Shown piece by piece: positions 21,553 through 32,849 of a stretch of 64,000 nucleotides of DNA. The position numbers and the translations under genes were made by a program. The DNA is from Lepraria neglecta (taxonomy: Eukaryota > Ascomycota > Lecanoromycetes > Lecanorales > Stereocaulaceae). Under the pieces are notes generated by a model that was not told where the DNA came from, ran no database searches, and worked only from the letters and a program-made list of their open reading frames with translations. Location of the stretch: positions 744,001 through 808,000 of the forward strand of contig CM065650.1 of NCBI GenBank assembly GCA_033220425.1, given 5' to 3'. Position 1 is the first letter of the stretch. Every line of letters begins with the position of its first letter.

Positions 21553-22510
21553 TTAGAGATACGAAAATCCATTCTCTGCACGTTGATCCCTCAGTTCTTG
21601 TGTTGCGAAGCCACGCCCTCCAAATGCTCTTATGAAAGATGCTTTTTCTTCTTCAGTCGTTACTCGCTGGACATCTCTAGCCTCATGTAATATTCTTGCA
21701 GTAAAATCTTGACTGTTGATCGCAGCGTCGATGAGTGGGGCCCTTATGGATCTTTCTCCAGCACCATCAGCATCATTGAAAGATCCTGCCGTAAGCAGAA
21801 ATTCCGATACAGCGAGACAGTCCCATTTGATAGCCATATCCAGTGCTGTTTGCCCTTGCCAGTCTTTCGCATTGAGATCTATATTAGTGTTGGCTAGCAT
21901 CCGAACGATGTCTGGATTTGGTACTCCAACGAAAGCTGCATGCAATGGCGTCGATTGCATCTGGTCCTCGACCTGCACCTTTGCACCTCTCTCAAGCAAC
22001 AATTTCACCAGGTCCGGGTAATTATATTGCGCCGCTATAAAGAGCGGAGTCTCTCCCTCTTCATTCTTGCGCTCAAGCCGAGCTCCATGGTCGAGTAGTA
22101 GCCGCGCTAAAGCAACTGCGTTTACCTCAGCAGCAACATGCAGGAGACTCCTGTTGAAACCATCCCAGTCATCTAGCTCAATGCTAACAAGACCTTGGTC
22201 AAGCAATAGCGCATTTAGCGTCGCAATATCCCACGCCACTAGACGGTAGAAGAGGGACATTTTCGCATAGGCTTTGTTGCTTGGAAGCTAGGATATGGGC
22301 TTAGACGTCCCGCTCGTTCGTGGAAGTCAACAAATAACTTCGCGAGAAAAGTGCTCTCCCGGGATAACTCGTTACTTGGAGCATAATCTGGCCTTGTGGA
22401 CTCGTCTCTCTCCAGCGAGTACGGACACAAAGCTGCTTTGCGCCAGCTCCGCTGCTGAGAGGTAGCCCAATTGACCATACATCGAGACCAGACTGGCCAG
22501 TAGGGTTTTA
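21553..22510 (-). pseudogene. Decayed Zn2Cys6-ankyrin family gene (copy 4), 5' truncated
   Basis: The 5' part (about 22510-22440) reads SLVSMYGQLGYLSAAEL in one frame, matching VSVYEGLGDFPAAEI of the TPR-like region of copy 3. The frame then changes, and LAKLFVDFHERAG matches FSLFQERVREL. A second change near 22260 opens a 235-codon frame (MSLFYRLVAWDIATLNALL, then about four ankyrin repeats such as SLLHVAAEVNA, TPLFIAAQYNYP and TPLHAAFVGVP). It ends at 21553 after a short non-repeat tail. At least two frameshifts separate the pieces. The zinc-cluster exons are missing, since homology stops near 22510. It has no divergent two-TM partner upstream. Confidence 0.7.
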
Positions 22511-23884
22511 CTCGAGTTTTTGAGCGAGTCCTTTTATAACCCTGCTATCCCCTGCATAGCTAACCAAACACCTCGTCTTAATACTGGGCAAGGAATATCA
22601 AAATTGCCTAACTTCAACTATTACCCGAAAGGGTATAGCGTCGATTGATAGAACTGACATTACCTGTTCGCGCAATAATGCTGCTGACTAAGCAGTAGCT
22701 CAAAGATGGTTGGTGGAAGATGAAATGGGTAAGGACACTAAGCTCGATCTGTCAGAGCGAAGCAAATAGTAGGATATTCAATATCAATCAATTGAATATT
22801 TGACTTAATGAGCTCCTCTGGGGGCAGAGCTTTCTATATACGCCCCTGGGCCAAGCCTTTGGCCCCTACTGAAACAGTCCTGTCGCATAAAGCAGACTTT
22901 TCGCATACAGCAGACTTTTCATATGAAACAGTCATGTCGCATCGAGTAGACTTTTCACCATGAAAACAGTCATGTCTGTTCGATGTGACATGACTGTTTT
23001 CATGGTGAAGTGCAGACCTCCTGCGGAGAAATGCTTTTGGGCGCTAAATTTCGGTCTAAGCAAGGGTCTGTATTGGAGGCAAGGAAAAACAAGAATTCCA
23101 GGTACTCAGCCCTACAGAGTGGTCTACTGGTCCACTAAGAACCGTTACATCAAGATCACGTGAGAAGGCCTCGTAGAAAGAACGTCGAGACCATTGCGAA
23201 CTTCTTTCCTCTTCATACTTACCTTGTGGAAACCTAGGCGATCAAGAAGGCCTTCGGTGATGACTTGAGACCTGCACTACACATCGCGGAGTCGAAAGTT
23301 GTTGACTTGGTTTCGATCACGTCATCCGCGGAATTTTTGCTGTCTACGAAATCTACTTTTCATCATACTGTTCGCTTCATGCGATCGTGTGGAGAAGAGT
23401 CGGCATTTCTTTTTCCAAACTCCCCAAGTAGCTCCTTCGTAGCCACCGTAACGTGATCCAAGGTAAAAACTTTGCTATGTAGCAGGCATGGGGTCACGGC
23501 AGCGAAGTATTCTCGTGTTCGGTCCCCGCCATGTAGCTTAGCTGTAGTCATGGGTTTTGGTGGGTGGACAACTCTCGCAACTTTGTGACTTGCACCAGCA
23601 TCCAGCTTCAACCACTGCTGCTCACTATGCATGACTCGACATTCATACCCCATTCACCATGTCGCCCCATGAAGACATGCCTGAGACTGGTCTGTCCAGT
23701 TCGCTCCGTCGCGAGCCAAATGTGACTGTGTTCGATCGAAGTCCTTGGTGGACTGACCCGACGAAGGCGCCGATATGAGCACAGCCATATATCACTATGG
23801 CTCGCACAGAAGATACTGGGGTCTATCCACTTTCTCAATGTCTGGACAGTCTCCTCAGACACATCTACCATAACCGACAGCTAG
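22511..23884. other. Gene-less stretch with a hairpin-forming repeat
   Basis: No gene is supported. Minus-strand frames at 23363-23871 have no recognisable motif. The inverted repeat at 22956-23007 is listed separately. Confidence 0.4.
22956..23007. repeat. Perfect 21-bp inverted repeat (hairpin)
   Basis: The arms 22956-22976 (starting CACCATGAAAACAGTCATG) and 22987-23007 are perfect reverse complements around a 10-nt loop. Just upstream (about 22880-22955) are several related fragments built from CAGTCATGTCGCATC, AGTAGACTTTTC and AGCAGACTTTTC units, so this looks like a small repeat-derived foldback. There is no evidence for a terminator or RNA gene. Confidence 0.7.
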
Positions 23885-24120
23885 ATGGCTTTAGCCAAAC
23901 CGGACGACGCACTTCCCCAAAGCAACCCCCAAAGCGATATCATCTGCGTAATGGCGGTATACACCCCATGGCATCAACAATTTGAACTGGTGAGTTGCTC
24001 TCTGAAATGTGTTGCCACTGGTACTGAATCCACACTTGCAGTGCAAAGACATGCTCGAAAGACTCGCCGAATATGCCGAAGCTCTCGAACCGGGCACCTT
24101 TGGTGTTCAACGTCCTCCAG
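23885..24120 (+). pseudogene. Fragment of an unidentified gene
   Basis: A plus-strand frame reads DIICVMAVYTPWHQQFEL. A plausible short intron (GTGAGT near 23991 to CAG near 24041) continues in frame to CKDMLERLAEYAEALEPG, then stops soon after. The sequence looks coding, but I do not recognise a family and find no extension. It is probably a remnant. Confidence 0.25.
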
Positions 24121-24718
24121 GAGAACCCCCAGCCAGGCGTTGGTTTTGACACATCAAGGGCCAGGGATCTCATCACCACGGCGGAGTATGCCCCCCTACA
24201 AACCTTGGGACTCGGGGCGGAACTAGCAATATGGCTTGATGGCGAGAAAGCTGACTAGGCTTTGCGCAGATTCGAGAATCGACCGGCCTACGTCCACCAC
24301 CAAACGAGCCCACTTCGCAGAGGAATTGAGCTGGCATTAAGGACACAAGGACTGTTAGAAAAGAGTTCACGGACCATGGAGATCGTACCAATCTGTGGGT
24401 TTGATCCAACAGACAGACTTGGGTTTTCAGTGGAGACTATGGCGCTCAGTGGACACACTTTGTGGGGTCAAGAGGCCCAAAGCCCATGAACTGAGACGTC
24501 CGAGAGTGTTTACACATCCGAGTACATCCTGTAATATTGACAAGCAGTCAAATACATAGCTCACAATGGCAGATGCACCTGCAGCAATAAGAATATTGCG
24601 GCATTGCACCTTCCTTCACTGCTCACATCGGTACCTCACACGTTTCTCAAGCTGACCATGCATCTACAACTCCATAGCAGACTCAAACACCACCAGTCGT
24701 GCCTAAAACGCCCTCAAA
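24121..24718. other. Gene-less stretch upstream of the SRA-YDG gene
   Basis: Nothing is recognised. It presumably holds the promoter of the downstream gene. Confidence 0.35.
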
Positions 24719-26119
24719 ATGATTAGGCCCTCGAAGACAATCAACCATCACCGCCCAATGGAGCAGCGAGCACTGAAAGCATTAACCCTCCGGGAAGAGC
24801 TGCGTCTCCACTCATGCTACATACGCGACACCCTCGTCCCACTGCTCTCTCGCCAACCCAAGCTTACACCTTCAGACACTATGGCCGTCCTCTTCATCTT
24901 CAAGACACTGGAGTCCACGCCCATGACACTTGACCTGCTCCGGTTCTCTCGTATGGAAAAGGCATTAATGGTCATAGCAAATACAGGCGCTTCTTGCTGG
25001 TCGATGGAGGTGGTGGTTCAAGCAGAAGAGATGATACAGAAATTGGAAGATAAATTGGGACCGTTGAAGAATCTGAGGGCTGATCTCTATGGGCCGGGTG
25101 GAAGACTTGAGGGTTTAAGGAAGATTGTGGGCAAAGAAGACCGGGATGACGTATGGACAAACACTCTAGCGACAATGCATTGCTGATTGATCTAAGTATG
25201 CGAAGTCCGCTTGGTCATTCGGGGGGTTTGTCCCCCCTCTAAGGCTCACAGACAGGGTCATCTAGGCTTCGAAGTTGGCAAGTACGGCCTTTACTCTCCG
25301 GTCACCAAAGGAACGACTAATGACCGTCATCTCCAGCTGGTGGCTCAAACCTGCTGCAGCCTACCGCAGTGGCATGATCGACGAAACATCCAATGGCATT
25401 ACCGCCGACGAGCACCGTGCGTATGCCATAGTCATTAGTGGCGCTCAAGAACAAGAGTTACGCCCAGACGGCCAATTCAAGTATCACGCTACACCGAACA
25501 ACCCTATCGCCTTCATGACGAGGACGATGATCAGCGATACCGATAAAGTGGTGAGGGTTCTGAGAAGCTACAAATTGAGAAGTAACCAGGCACCTAAAGC
25601 AGGATTGCGATATGACGGGCTGTGAGTTTTCCCTACTCCTAGCTGCATCTGTACCTGTGCACACAAGCTAGTCAGTTGCAACTGCAGCTACCGAATCATC
25701 GGCTATGGAGTCCGACTCCTGCCTCCGAACTCGTGGCACTTCACCTTCACGCTCGACCGCATTCTTGAGCAGCCATCTATTCAAAAAGCCCTCAACTACC
25801 CCACCTCGGACCAACTTGGAAAGACTATCAGTAAGACTTCTCCAGCCTCAATCATGTTATTTGGTCGAGTTTGACAGCCCAAGATATGTTTTGGGGCTCC
25901 CGTACCCCCAATGAACTCTCATATCAATCTCAAAAGAGCAAATGCTAACTAGAGAACTTCTACAGACGCCTCAAAGTCATCGATCACGGCGAAGATTTTG
26001 CTTTCCTGCGTGAGATCGTTCACGAGCCTACGGTAGACCTGAGCGAGGACATGGGAGCAGATCTGGAGAAGAGAGACAGCGGATGCTCCAGCCGCCGCGG
26101 CTCCAAACTGAGCGAGTAG
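24719..26119 (+). CDS. SRA-YDG domain protein
   Basis: Four exons are inferred (24719-25150, 25266-25621, 25688-25830 and 25953-26119), all in phase, for 365 aa. The first boundary is the least certain. The N-terminal ~140 residues form a helical region seen in fungal proteins of this kind (LRFSRMEKALMVI, LRADLYGPGGRLEGLR). Residues ~170-300 match a SAD/SRA-YDG domain. It includes YRSGMIDETSNGITADEHRA, AIVISGAQEQEL, VVRVLRSYK and LRYDGLYRI across an intron, then NSWHFTFTLDRI. SRA domains flip out and bind 5-methylcytosine or related bases, so a nuclear methyl-DNA reader is plausible. The frame ends at TAG 26117-26119 in EDMGADLEKRDSG...KLSE, yet the same frame continues open for 257 more codons to 26893. 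Confidence 0.7.
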
Positions 26120-26893
26120 GTCAAAGCTACACCCGTTATCAAGGAGGAGGGGGTTGAGGAAGAAGACGCCGGTTACTTCAGCCGTCGCACCTCCGGATTG
26201 AGCAAAAGGGTCGAAAGTGTTCCTGATATCGAATTCACGCTCGTGGCAGAGGGCACACCAAGGTCTGGGCGTGAGAAAAGCAGCATTGGCGAAGTGACGC
26301 CGGAGTCGGGATCTATGCTTAGAAGTAGCGGCGACTTCTTTGACCCAGCAAAGGCAAAACCGGGAAGTACAGTCGACGGTGCAGCAGACTATTTTGATCC
26401 ACATCCAGGGCGCCAATGGACGGGCTACGACGGGGCTAGAGATAGCGAGGAAACTGTGGAGCGTACGCTGATACCGCGAATCGAGCAGGGCGGTGTCAAC
26501 GACTCAACGCTGTCAGCCTCTGGATCCACAGCCAAAGTCAAGGGTACTTTGGGCTATGCAGCAGACTACCGCGAGCGTGATTCTGGAGAAAGATGGTCGG
26601 ATTTGGAGGGGGCTGTTAAAAAGTGGGATATTATACAGGGCTCGCCTACTTCGGGGAGAGCTCGGGGCAGTATCAATGATCCGAACATGCCAGAGTCGGA
26701 CTCTACGGTTAAGGATAGTAGCGAGTTATCCAATACAGCGAAGGTGGAGAGTGATTTGGATGGCGCGGAAGATCCTCTCGAGACGCAACCGGGAACTGGA
26801 AGGTTGGTTGCGGATAGTGCAGCTGAATTTCAGGAGTTGATGGTTGATGAGCTGGGGAAGAGAGGAGTCCGTTGGTATGAATGTGAGGGATGA
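26120..26893 (+). other. In-frame acidic/serine-rich tail beyond the SRA-YDG stop
   Basis: This is a 257-codon open continuation of the SRA-YDG reading frame after TAG. It is low in complexity and rich in Ser, Asp, Glu and Gly, with loosely repeated units (GYFSRRTSG, GDFFDPAKAK, ADYFDPHPG, LGYAADYRERDSG). A CAG-to-TAG change would account for the stop, so this may be the lost C-terminal region of the gene. Read-through or an unseen intron are alternatives. Confidence 0.4.
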
Positions 26894-27443
26894 TGATTAA
26901 GATCTCAACGCTGATGGGGTGGGGTGTGGGTTGTGGTCTTGATGCTCCGCATATGGATGAAGGACTCGGGAGGTTCTTGGAGGAAGGAGCATGAGGCAAT
27001 CCTGGCACTCGCGTTCGTCAACATGATTCCTCGAAGCTAGATGCATTACAAGAACATGATTACTAGCTAGCAATAATATAATCTATTTCACGAGCAGTGG
27101 TCATTGGCACATTCGGACGCCATTAGAATTCATTGATTCATGCGTACTATGTGCAACAGCTCTGTCTGTCTCTCCCTAAGTAAGGTACTATCTGGTATAG
27201 AGCAAAGGGAATGTTCCACCTAGTCATTATGTTCTCGTGCTTGCAATTCTCGCTTTCCTTCCAGTACTTCATATCCATCATGGTATCTTGTCCTCTTCAG
27301 TTTCAACAGCCGCGACAGCATTCTCCGTCTCCTTACTCGGCGTCTTGGTGCCGATTTCACTTGCTCCGTACCTGTGGAGAAAAACTTAGTCCTTGCTTTA
27401 CTCCCTCTTCGATTGCCATTAGGGTACAGGTGATAGGATAAGC
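26894..27443. other. Gene-less stretch between SRA-YDG and FET3
   Basis: It holds the 3' flanks of two converging genes. Nothing else is seen. Confidence 0.5.
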
Positions 27444-29387
27444 TTACCAAGCAATAACACCCATCCCCACAAGTGCACTAAGAATACTAAACACAAGCGC
27501 CACAATCCCTCTTGCCGTAAACGCTTCGGGAAGAGGAGGCGGCGGCTTATTCGCTCCTTTCAAATCAAGCAAGTCTTTGGTATTTCCGGCTGCGTTGCCG
27601 GCAATGGGGACGGTCTGTTTGGTGCAGGCGTCGTAGTGGTCTTGGGGGATTGTTAGGCCCCCGTTTTGGAGGGATGTGGGCGCTTCGACCATGGTTGCTA
27701 CGAGGCCGGAGGCGACGTGCCATTCGATGTGGCAGTGGAAGAGCCAGATGCGTGAGTGGGTGTTAGCGGAGTGTTTGTGGGGTGGAGAATGGTGAGGGAA
27801 TGGTGGAGGGCGGGACTTATCTGGATTGTCGGCTCTGAATCGCAAGACCATATTGCCGTTTGGTCGCACCATGAAGGTATCACGTCTCATCGGCACAGCA
27901 GGGAATGTCTCATTGGCGACATAATTCCCAGCATCACCGTCTGAGCGGACGATGGCTTGGAAGTTGTGGCCGTGGAGATGGAAAGGGTGTTTGCCGGTGT
28001 CATTATTGTTGAGCACGATGTCGATGATGTCGTTTTTCTTGAGGACGAAAGCGTTACTGTTTTCAGCGTAGATGGCGGGGTTATTGGCTTCTTCGCCGGT
28101 CGTGAGGGCGGAGTAGAGGGTTGGGACTTTGGGCATGCTGTAGGGGATTGAGTTGAAGGATGCGCTGGGTGGGTGTTAGTCATGGTGTTGGATAGTGTGG
28201 GGGATTGCCAAGGGCAGGGAGAAGGGTGGGTTTACTAGTTCGCGCCGTCGCCTAGATTAATCATGAGGACTGTGAGGGGAACGGAGTAGTCTGAGTCTGG
28301 GAGGAGGGGCTCGCCGTCTGTGGGGACGAGGGTGAAGTCGTCGAAGGGGTCGAAGGAGTCGACGAGGGCGGGTTGGGGGAGGTCGGCGGTGGAGTCGTAG
28401 ACGAGCCAGCCAGTGACGTTAGGGTTGAGAGACTTGGGGACTTTGTCGAAAAGGTCCTGCGTGGTTTTTAGAGGGATATCAATGGTAGAGGAGGACTGAA
28501 ACTTACCTCGTCCATGCTTGCTACATATGCGAAATTGGTAGTGGTGTCATTCTTCGTCGTGACCAAGACGCTGTAACGCTGCGCTGTAGTGATATAAATC
28601 ATATCTGCCGCCGCCTCCTCGGTGTAGATGCCGTCGACCTCCACGATCTGCATAGCATGGCCTTCTATCCAGAAATACTGACCAGCGAAGGCGCCCATGT
28701 TGATGATGCGGAACATGTAAGTCTTCCCAGGATCGACAGGAGTGGTAAGGTTCTGGGTATCGTTGAACAAGGCGGCTTCGGGGACAGGCTCGGCTCCAGT
28801 GGGATTGACTACGCTGATAAAAGTCTTCAACATGTCTGCAAACTGCGCGTGATACCAATCCGAGATTGTGAGTACAATCTCCTCCTCGTACTTTCCTTTG
28901 TACGGGGAGTCTGGGTCGGTGATGATGAGAGGTCCACGGAGGCCGTCGGGATACTGAGCAGGCTCGTGAGAGTGGTACCAGTATGTGCCGGGTTGGTCGA
29001 CCTACGCGATTGTCAGTGTTGGCAGTTTTCGAAAGCGTGGGAAGTACTCACGGTGAAATTGTACGTGAACATGCTGCCTGGAGGAATGCCACACTGAGTG
29101 ACACCGACGGGGCCATCCATGTCATTGGTACCATTCATGTAGAGGCCATGGAAATGTAGACTGGTGCTCGCGTTTCCGAGTTGGTTCAATACGTTCACCA
29201 CGATACGATCACCAACGGTGGCGGTCATGTAGGGTATAGGCCATTGGCCATTGATGCCCATGACAGGTCGTGGAAACACGCCATCAGGGTTTGCAGTGAC
29301 CCATGTTATATTGAAATCGTACGTGATGGTGGCAGCATGAGCAAGCATGCCAAAGCACAGAAGAATGATGCTGGGTAGGGAAAACAT
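27444..29387 (-). CDS. fet3: Fet3-type multicopper ferroxidase
   Basis: Five exons (29387-29052, 29001-28507, 28456-28236, 28164-27821 and 27751-27444) give 567 aa. A signal peptide ([18 protein letters not shown]) is followed by three cupredoxin domains. The copper ligands are visible as [28 protein letters not shown] and [11 protein letters not shown]-terminal helix ([21 protein letters not shown]) anchors it to the plasma membrane, as in yeast Fet3. It oxidises Fe(II) to Fe(III), which the permease Ftr1 imports. It is divergent from FTR1 across 1.3 kb holding four GATA-type sites, so iron-dependent repression is expected. The last intron (27752-27820) begins ATAAGT and ends CAC, with CTAAC before its end. 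No GT-AG alternative exists there, and splicing it restores the conserved NPGIWLFHCH. Confidence 0.93.
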
Positions 29388-30693
29388 GGTGGGACAGGTG
29401 AAGGAAGAAGGAGCTTGAGCTTCAGGCCCAAGGCAATCGGAGTCGACGAGAAGCTCTTTTGTGCAATATGCAAGCCCAAGAATTTCTCCTGGCCCGCGGG
29501 GCAGTCAATATCGATCTTCTCTCGATGGATGTTGTTGTTATCTGAGGATCTGATAAGATGAAAAAATTTGATCTGATAACTTTCCCATAGGGCGAATCCT
29601 GAAGGTTGCAGATTGCAATTCTCCCACTTCACTTCCCTGCACTGGTGCCCAATTCAGGGTGATGAACGGTTAATCGAGGCTTGGAGGCCGTGATCGGACG
29701 CCCGGAATGCTTGGAGTGTGGGTGAAACTGGGGGTGAAGCCGTCAGAATTGACCCAGCTGACCGTCCAACTCCAAGGCCGGAAATGAGCTTCTCCGCTGT
29801 GGTGTGACTAGATGTGATGGAGCTGAAAGTTCAGAGGCTGATCCTCGTGCGAAGGAGGGTGGCGAGCGGATCTGATTAGACAACAGTCCTTGGAGCGACC
29901 AATGGATCAAGGACAACTGTGCAGTGGAATATGGGAGAGCTCATCAGCCAAGGTAGTTGCCAAGGAGCCAAATGGGGCCAGAAGTGTAGTCGTGTGACAG
30001 TTCAAGGGAATTACGGATTCGAGCAGGTGCAGGATATGCGTTGGTTCCATGCAAGTTGGGCGAACTACTTGGCGCCACTAGACAAGACGGGAAGAATGGA
30101 CAGTGTTGGTAGCGACAACTATTGTAGAAGGGGCTCTTGCGCTTGACCTACTTTTTGCGACCGGGGTAGGAGGACTTACAATTCAATTGTTTGGTATAGA
30201 GTATCGAATTGATGACGGCAGACAAATGGAATATCAAAAAGAGCAGTCTCGGTTAAAATTGGTTAAAATTGTAGCGCGGGGTTGGGCTGATAAGTGAGAA
30301 AGCCAAAAGTGGGAACCAGAGCAGATGCCGTTCTGCTCCGCTCCGACATCGGACAGTCACATCATTCGACTCAAGACGATCAGCAAGTGCAGGTGCAACC
30401 ACAACAAGACAAGAAGAGGGGATCGAAATCAAGCGGAATGGCAATCCTACTGCGTATCCTAGCGCATCTCCTGCATTTTGTGGGGGCGTTCGGCGCTAAG
30501 CAGCGGATCTGATAAAAATTGCAAGTTGCCCTTATCAATCTGATCTGATAAAATCCTCCCACACCAACTCCCAACTGCTCCTCTTTAATCGACTCTGCGA
30601 ACGATTGCGGGAGACATCAGTCCTCAAAAGGCACCTTACCTACCATTTTTAATACCAGACCTTTGAGTGTCACTTCGGGTAATAACTATCAAG
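29388..30693. promoter_or_regulatory. Shared FET3-FTR1 promoter with four ATCTGATAA sites
   Basis: Four exact ATCTGATAA motifs lie here, at 29548-29556 and 29571-29579 near FET3, and at 30507-30515 and 30543-30551 near FTR1. ATCWGATAA is the known recognition sequence of SreA/Urbs1-type GATA repressors that shut off iron uptake when iron is plentiful. A site pair near each start codon fits independent control of both genes. No other gene is supported in this interval. Confidence 0.85.
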
Positions 30694-32114
30694 ATGGTGG
30701 CCAACGTCTTCGCTGTCCCAGGTAAGCCTTTCATCCGCGTGACCTCTATCGAGGACGACAGCAATGCTAATGCTGCTTGATGCTATCAGTCTTTTTCATC
30801 TGCTTCCGTGAGACACTAGAGACCAGTATAATCGTCTCTGTTCTCCTCGCCTTCTTGAAACAGACACTCGGCCATGATCGTGATGTTGCAACTTACAAGA
30901 AGCTCAAGAAACAGGTAAGTCTTAAGTCCCTCGCGACAAGGCTTGCACAGCTAGAGTACTCCAGCTAACTCGACACAGGTGTGGATGGGTACTATCCTCG
31001 GTCTGATCATCTGCATTATCGTCGGTGCTGGCTTGATCGGAGCCTTCTATGGCCTCGGCAAGGACCGCTGGGCTGGCACTGAAGATATCTGGGAAGGATC
31101 CTTTAGTATCTTCGCATCCATCGTCATCTCCGTCATGGGTGCTGCTCTCCTTCGCGTGTCTAAACTCCAAGACAAATGGCGTGTCAAGCTGGCCAAAGCG
31201 CTCGAGGCCAAGGATAGCACCAAGAAAACCGGGACCTTGCACACCCGCTTCAAGGTCTGGTGCGAGAAGTACGCTATGTTCATGCTACCATTCATCACCG
31301 TTCTCCGCGAAGGCCTCGAGGCTGTCGTCTTTATTGGAGGCGTCAGCCTTGGCCTGCCTGCCACCTCCTTCCCGCTTCCAGTGGTCTGTGGTATTGGCTG
31401 TGGATGCTTGGTAGGATACTTGATCTATCGGTGAGTTAGAACCTCGTGACTCGGAAATTTGATCAACGGCTGACTCACAGCAGAGGAGGAAATGTTGCTC
31501 CCATCCAAACATTCTTGATTATCTCGACCTGCTTTCTATACCTGGTCGCTGCGGGCTTGTTCTCCAAGGCAGTTTGGGACTTCGAAATCAACGCCGTGGG
31601 TGCCGTCTCCCTTCAACAAGACTCCCTGACTCTAACATGAGTACAGTGGAATAAGATCACTGGAAGAGATGCCGCAGAGCTTGGATCCGGGCCTGGCTCC
31701 TATGATATCCGCCAGAGCGTCTGGCATGTAAACGTAAGCTGCGTTTTTCTCAACCAAAGCCTCCTCGTGACTGCCTTGCTGATACGATTATAGTGCTGCA
31801 ATGCGAAAATCAATGGCGGTGGAGGTTGGGGTATCTTCAACGCCCTGTTCGGCTGGCAGAACTCGGCAACCTATGGCTCCGTGATCTCATACAACCTCTA
31901 CTGGGTTTTGGTCATCCTCGCCTTCCTTGCCATGCGGTACAACGAGAAGAAGGGTCATTGGCCTTTGATGAAGGCCAAGCCCGCTTCGTCGGACGACAAG
32001 GTGAGCGATAGCAGCAGCGAAGAAGCTGTCAAGCTTGCATACACAGAGAAGGCGGCCGATGCGGCAGGTGTCTTAACGGATGTCCGCAGTGTGGAGCCTC
32101 ACTCACCGGCATGA
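30694..32114 (+). CDS. ftr1: Ftr1-type high-affinity iron permease
   Basis: Six exons (30694-30721, 30790-30914, 30979-31430, 31484-31595, 31647-31733 and 31794-32114) join in phase for 374 aa. The two REXLE iron-binding motifs of the OFeT family are present: FRETLETSI in the first helix and [13 protein letters not shown] in the middle. About seven transmembrane helices are visible (for example [20 protein letters not shown] and [10 protein letters not shown]-like segments near the end). The C-terminal tail is charged and cytoplasmic ([13 protein letters not shown]). It takes up Fe(III) produced by the partner ferroxidase at the plasma membrane. It is head to head with FET3, and both should respond to the GATA sites between them. 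The first exon is only 28 nt, usual in such genes. Nothing looks broken. Confidence 0.95.
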
Positions 32115-32849
32115 AACAGATCTGCTCAAGTACACCACAAACACATCTGACAAAGACGGAGTTCATGGCGGATACGGTACAAAAGATAATGCTGTAATAG
32201 CGAGTTCTTTCAGTAAAAATTTCCTTGAGGTCGAGAAGCTTCTTTTTAGGAGATTAGATGCTGAAATGGTCCATATCTGAAGGGATGTTGCCTATTCCTT
32301 GCTCCGGCGGCGAGTGGAGATCAAAGGTATCATGTGGGAACATAAATGCATTCAGATGGCATCAACTAGGGTGTGATAGTCAGAAAATACCATAAGTCTT
32401 ACTGAAAACTTGTTCCAGGAAGGTGGTGATGATGTTTACACGATCAAGGATAGGACATAATGCCTAGCGCCAAAATTTTGGGTCATCCGCAATCCAGAAG
32501 GTTTGATTGGACGACACACCCGCCAAGATTACCAAGCCGATGTTCCGCCGATCGTTGCATTTTCTCTGCCTGCACCCACCATTCCTCTGTCCAAGTTCAC
32601 GTTCTCGCCACGCTCTAGCTCGGAACGTTCTTGTTGGTCTCGCCTTCAATAATTAGCTATCATGGCTTGGCCGTATCCCTGAAAGGACTCTCGCATCACT
32701 CGGCTGCAACCCACCGCTGGCTGAGTGCTCATCACGCCCCCACCCCACAGCCCGAAGAGCTTGAACGCTAGCCACCTACATACCTAGCTCTCTAGGAGGC
32801 TTCTTGCATGCGAAGCTACCTAGCAGGATCCCAGAACTAGCTACTCGCC
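32115..32849. other. Gene-less stretch downstream of FTR1
   Basis: Nothing is recognised. It includes the likely promoter of the BTB-like gene. Confidence 0.4.

Noticed and set aside
25949-26416. 155-codon minus-strand frame opposite the SRA-YDG 3' exon
   Set aside because: It is antisense to a frame with clear splice continuity and has no recognisable features, so it is a shadow.
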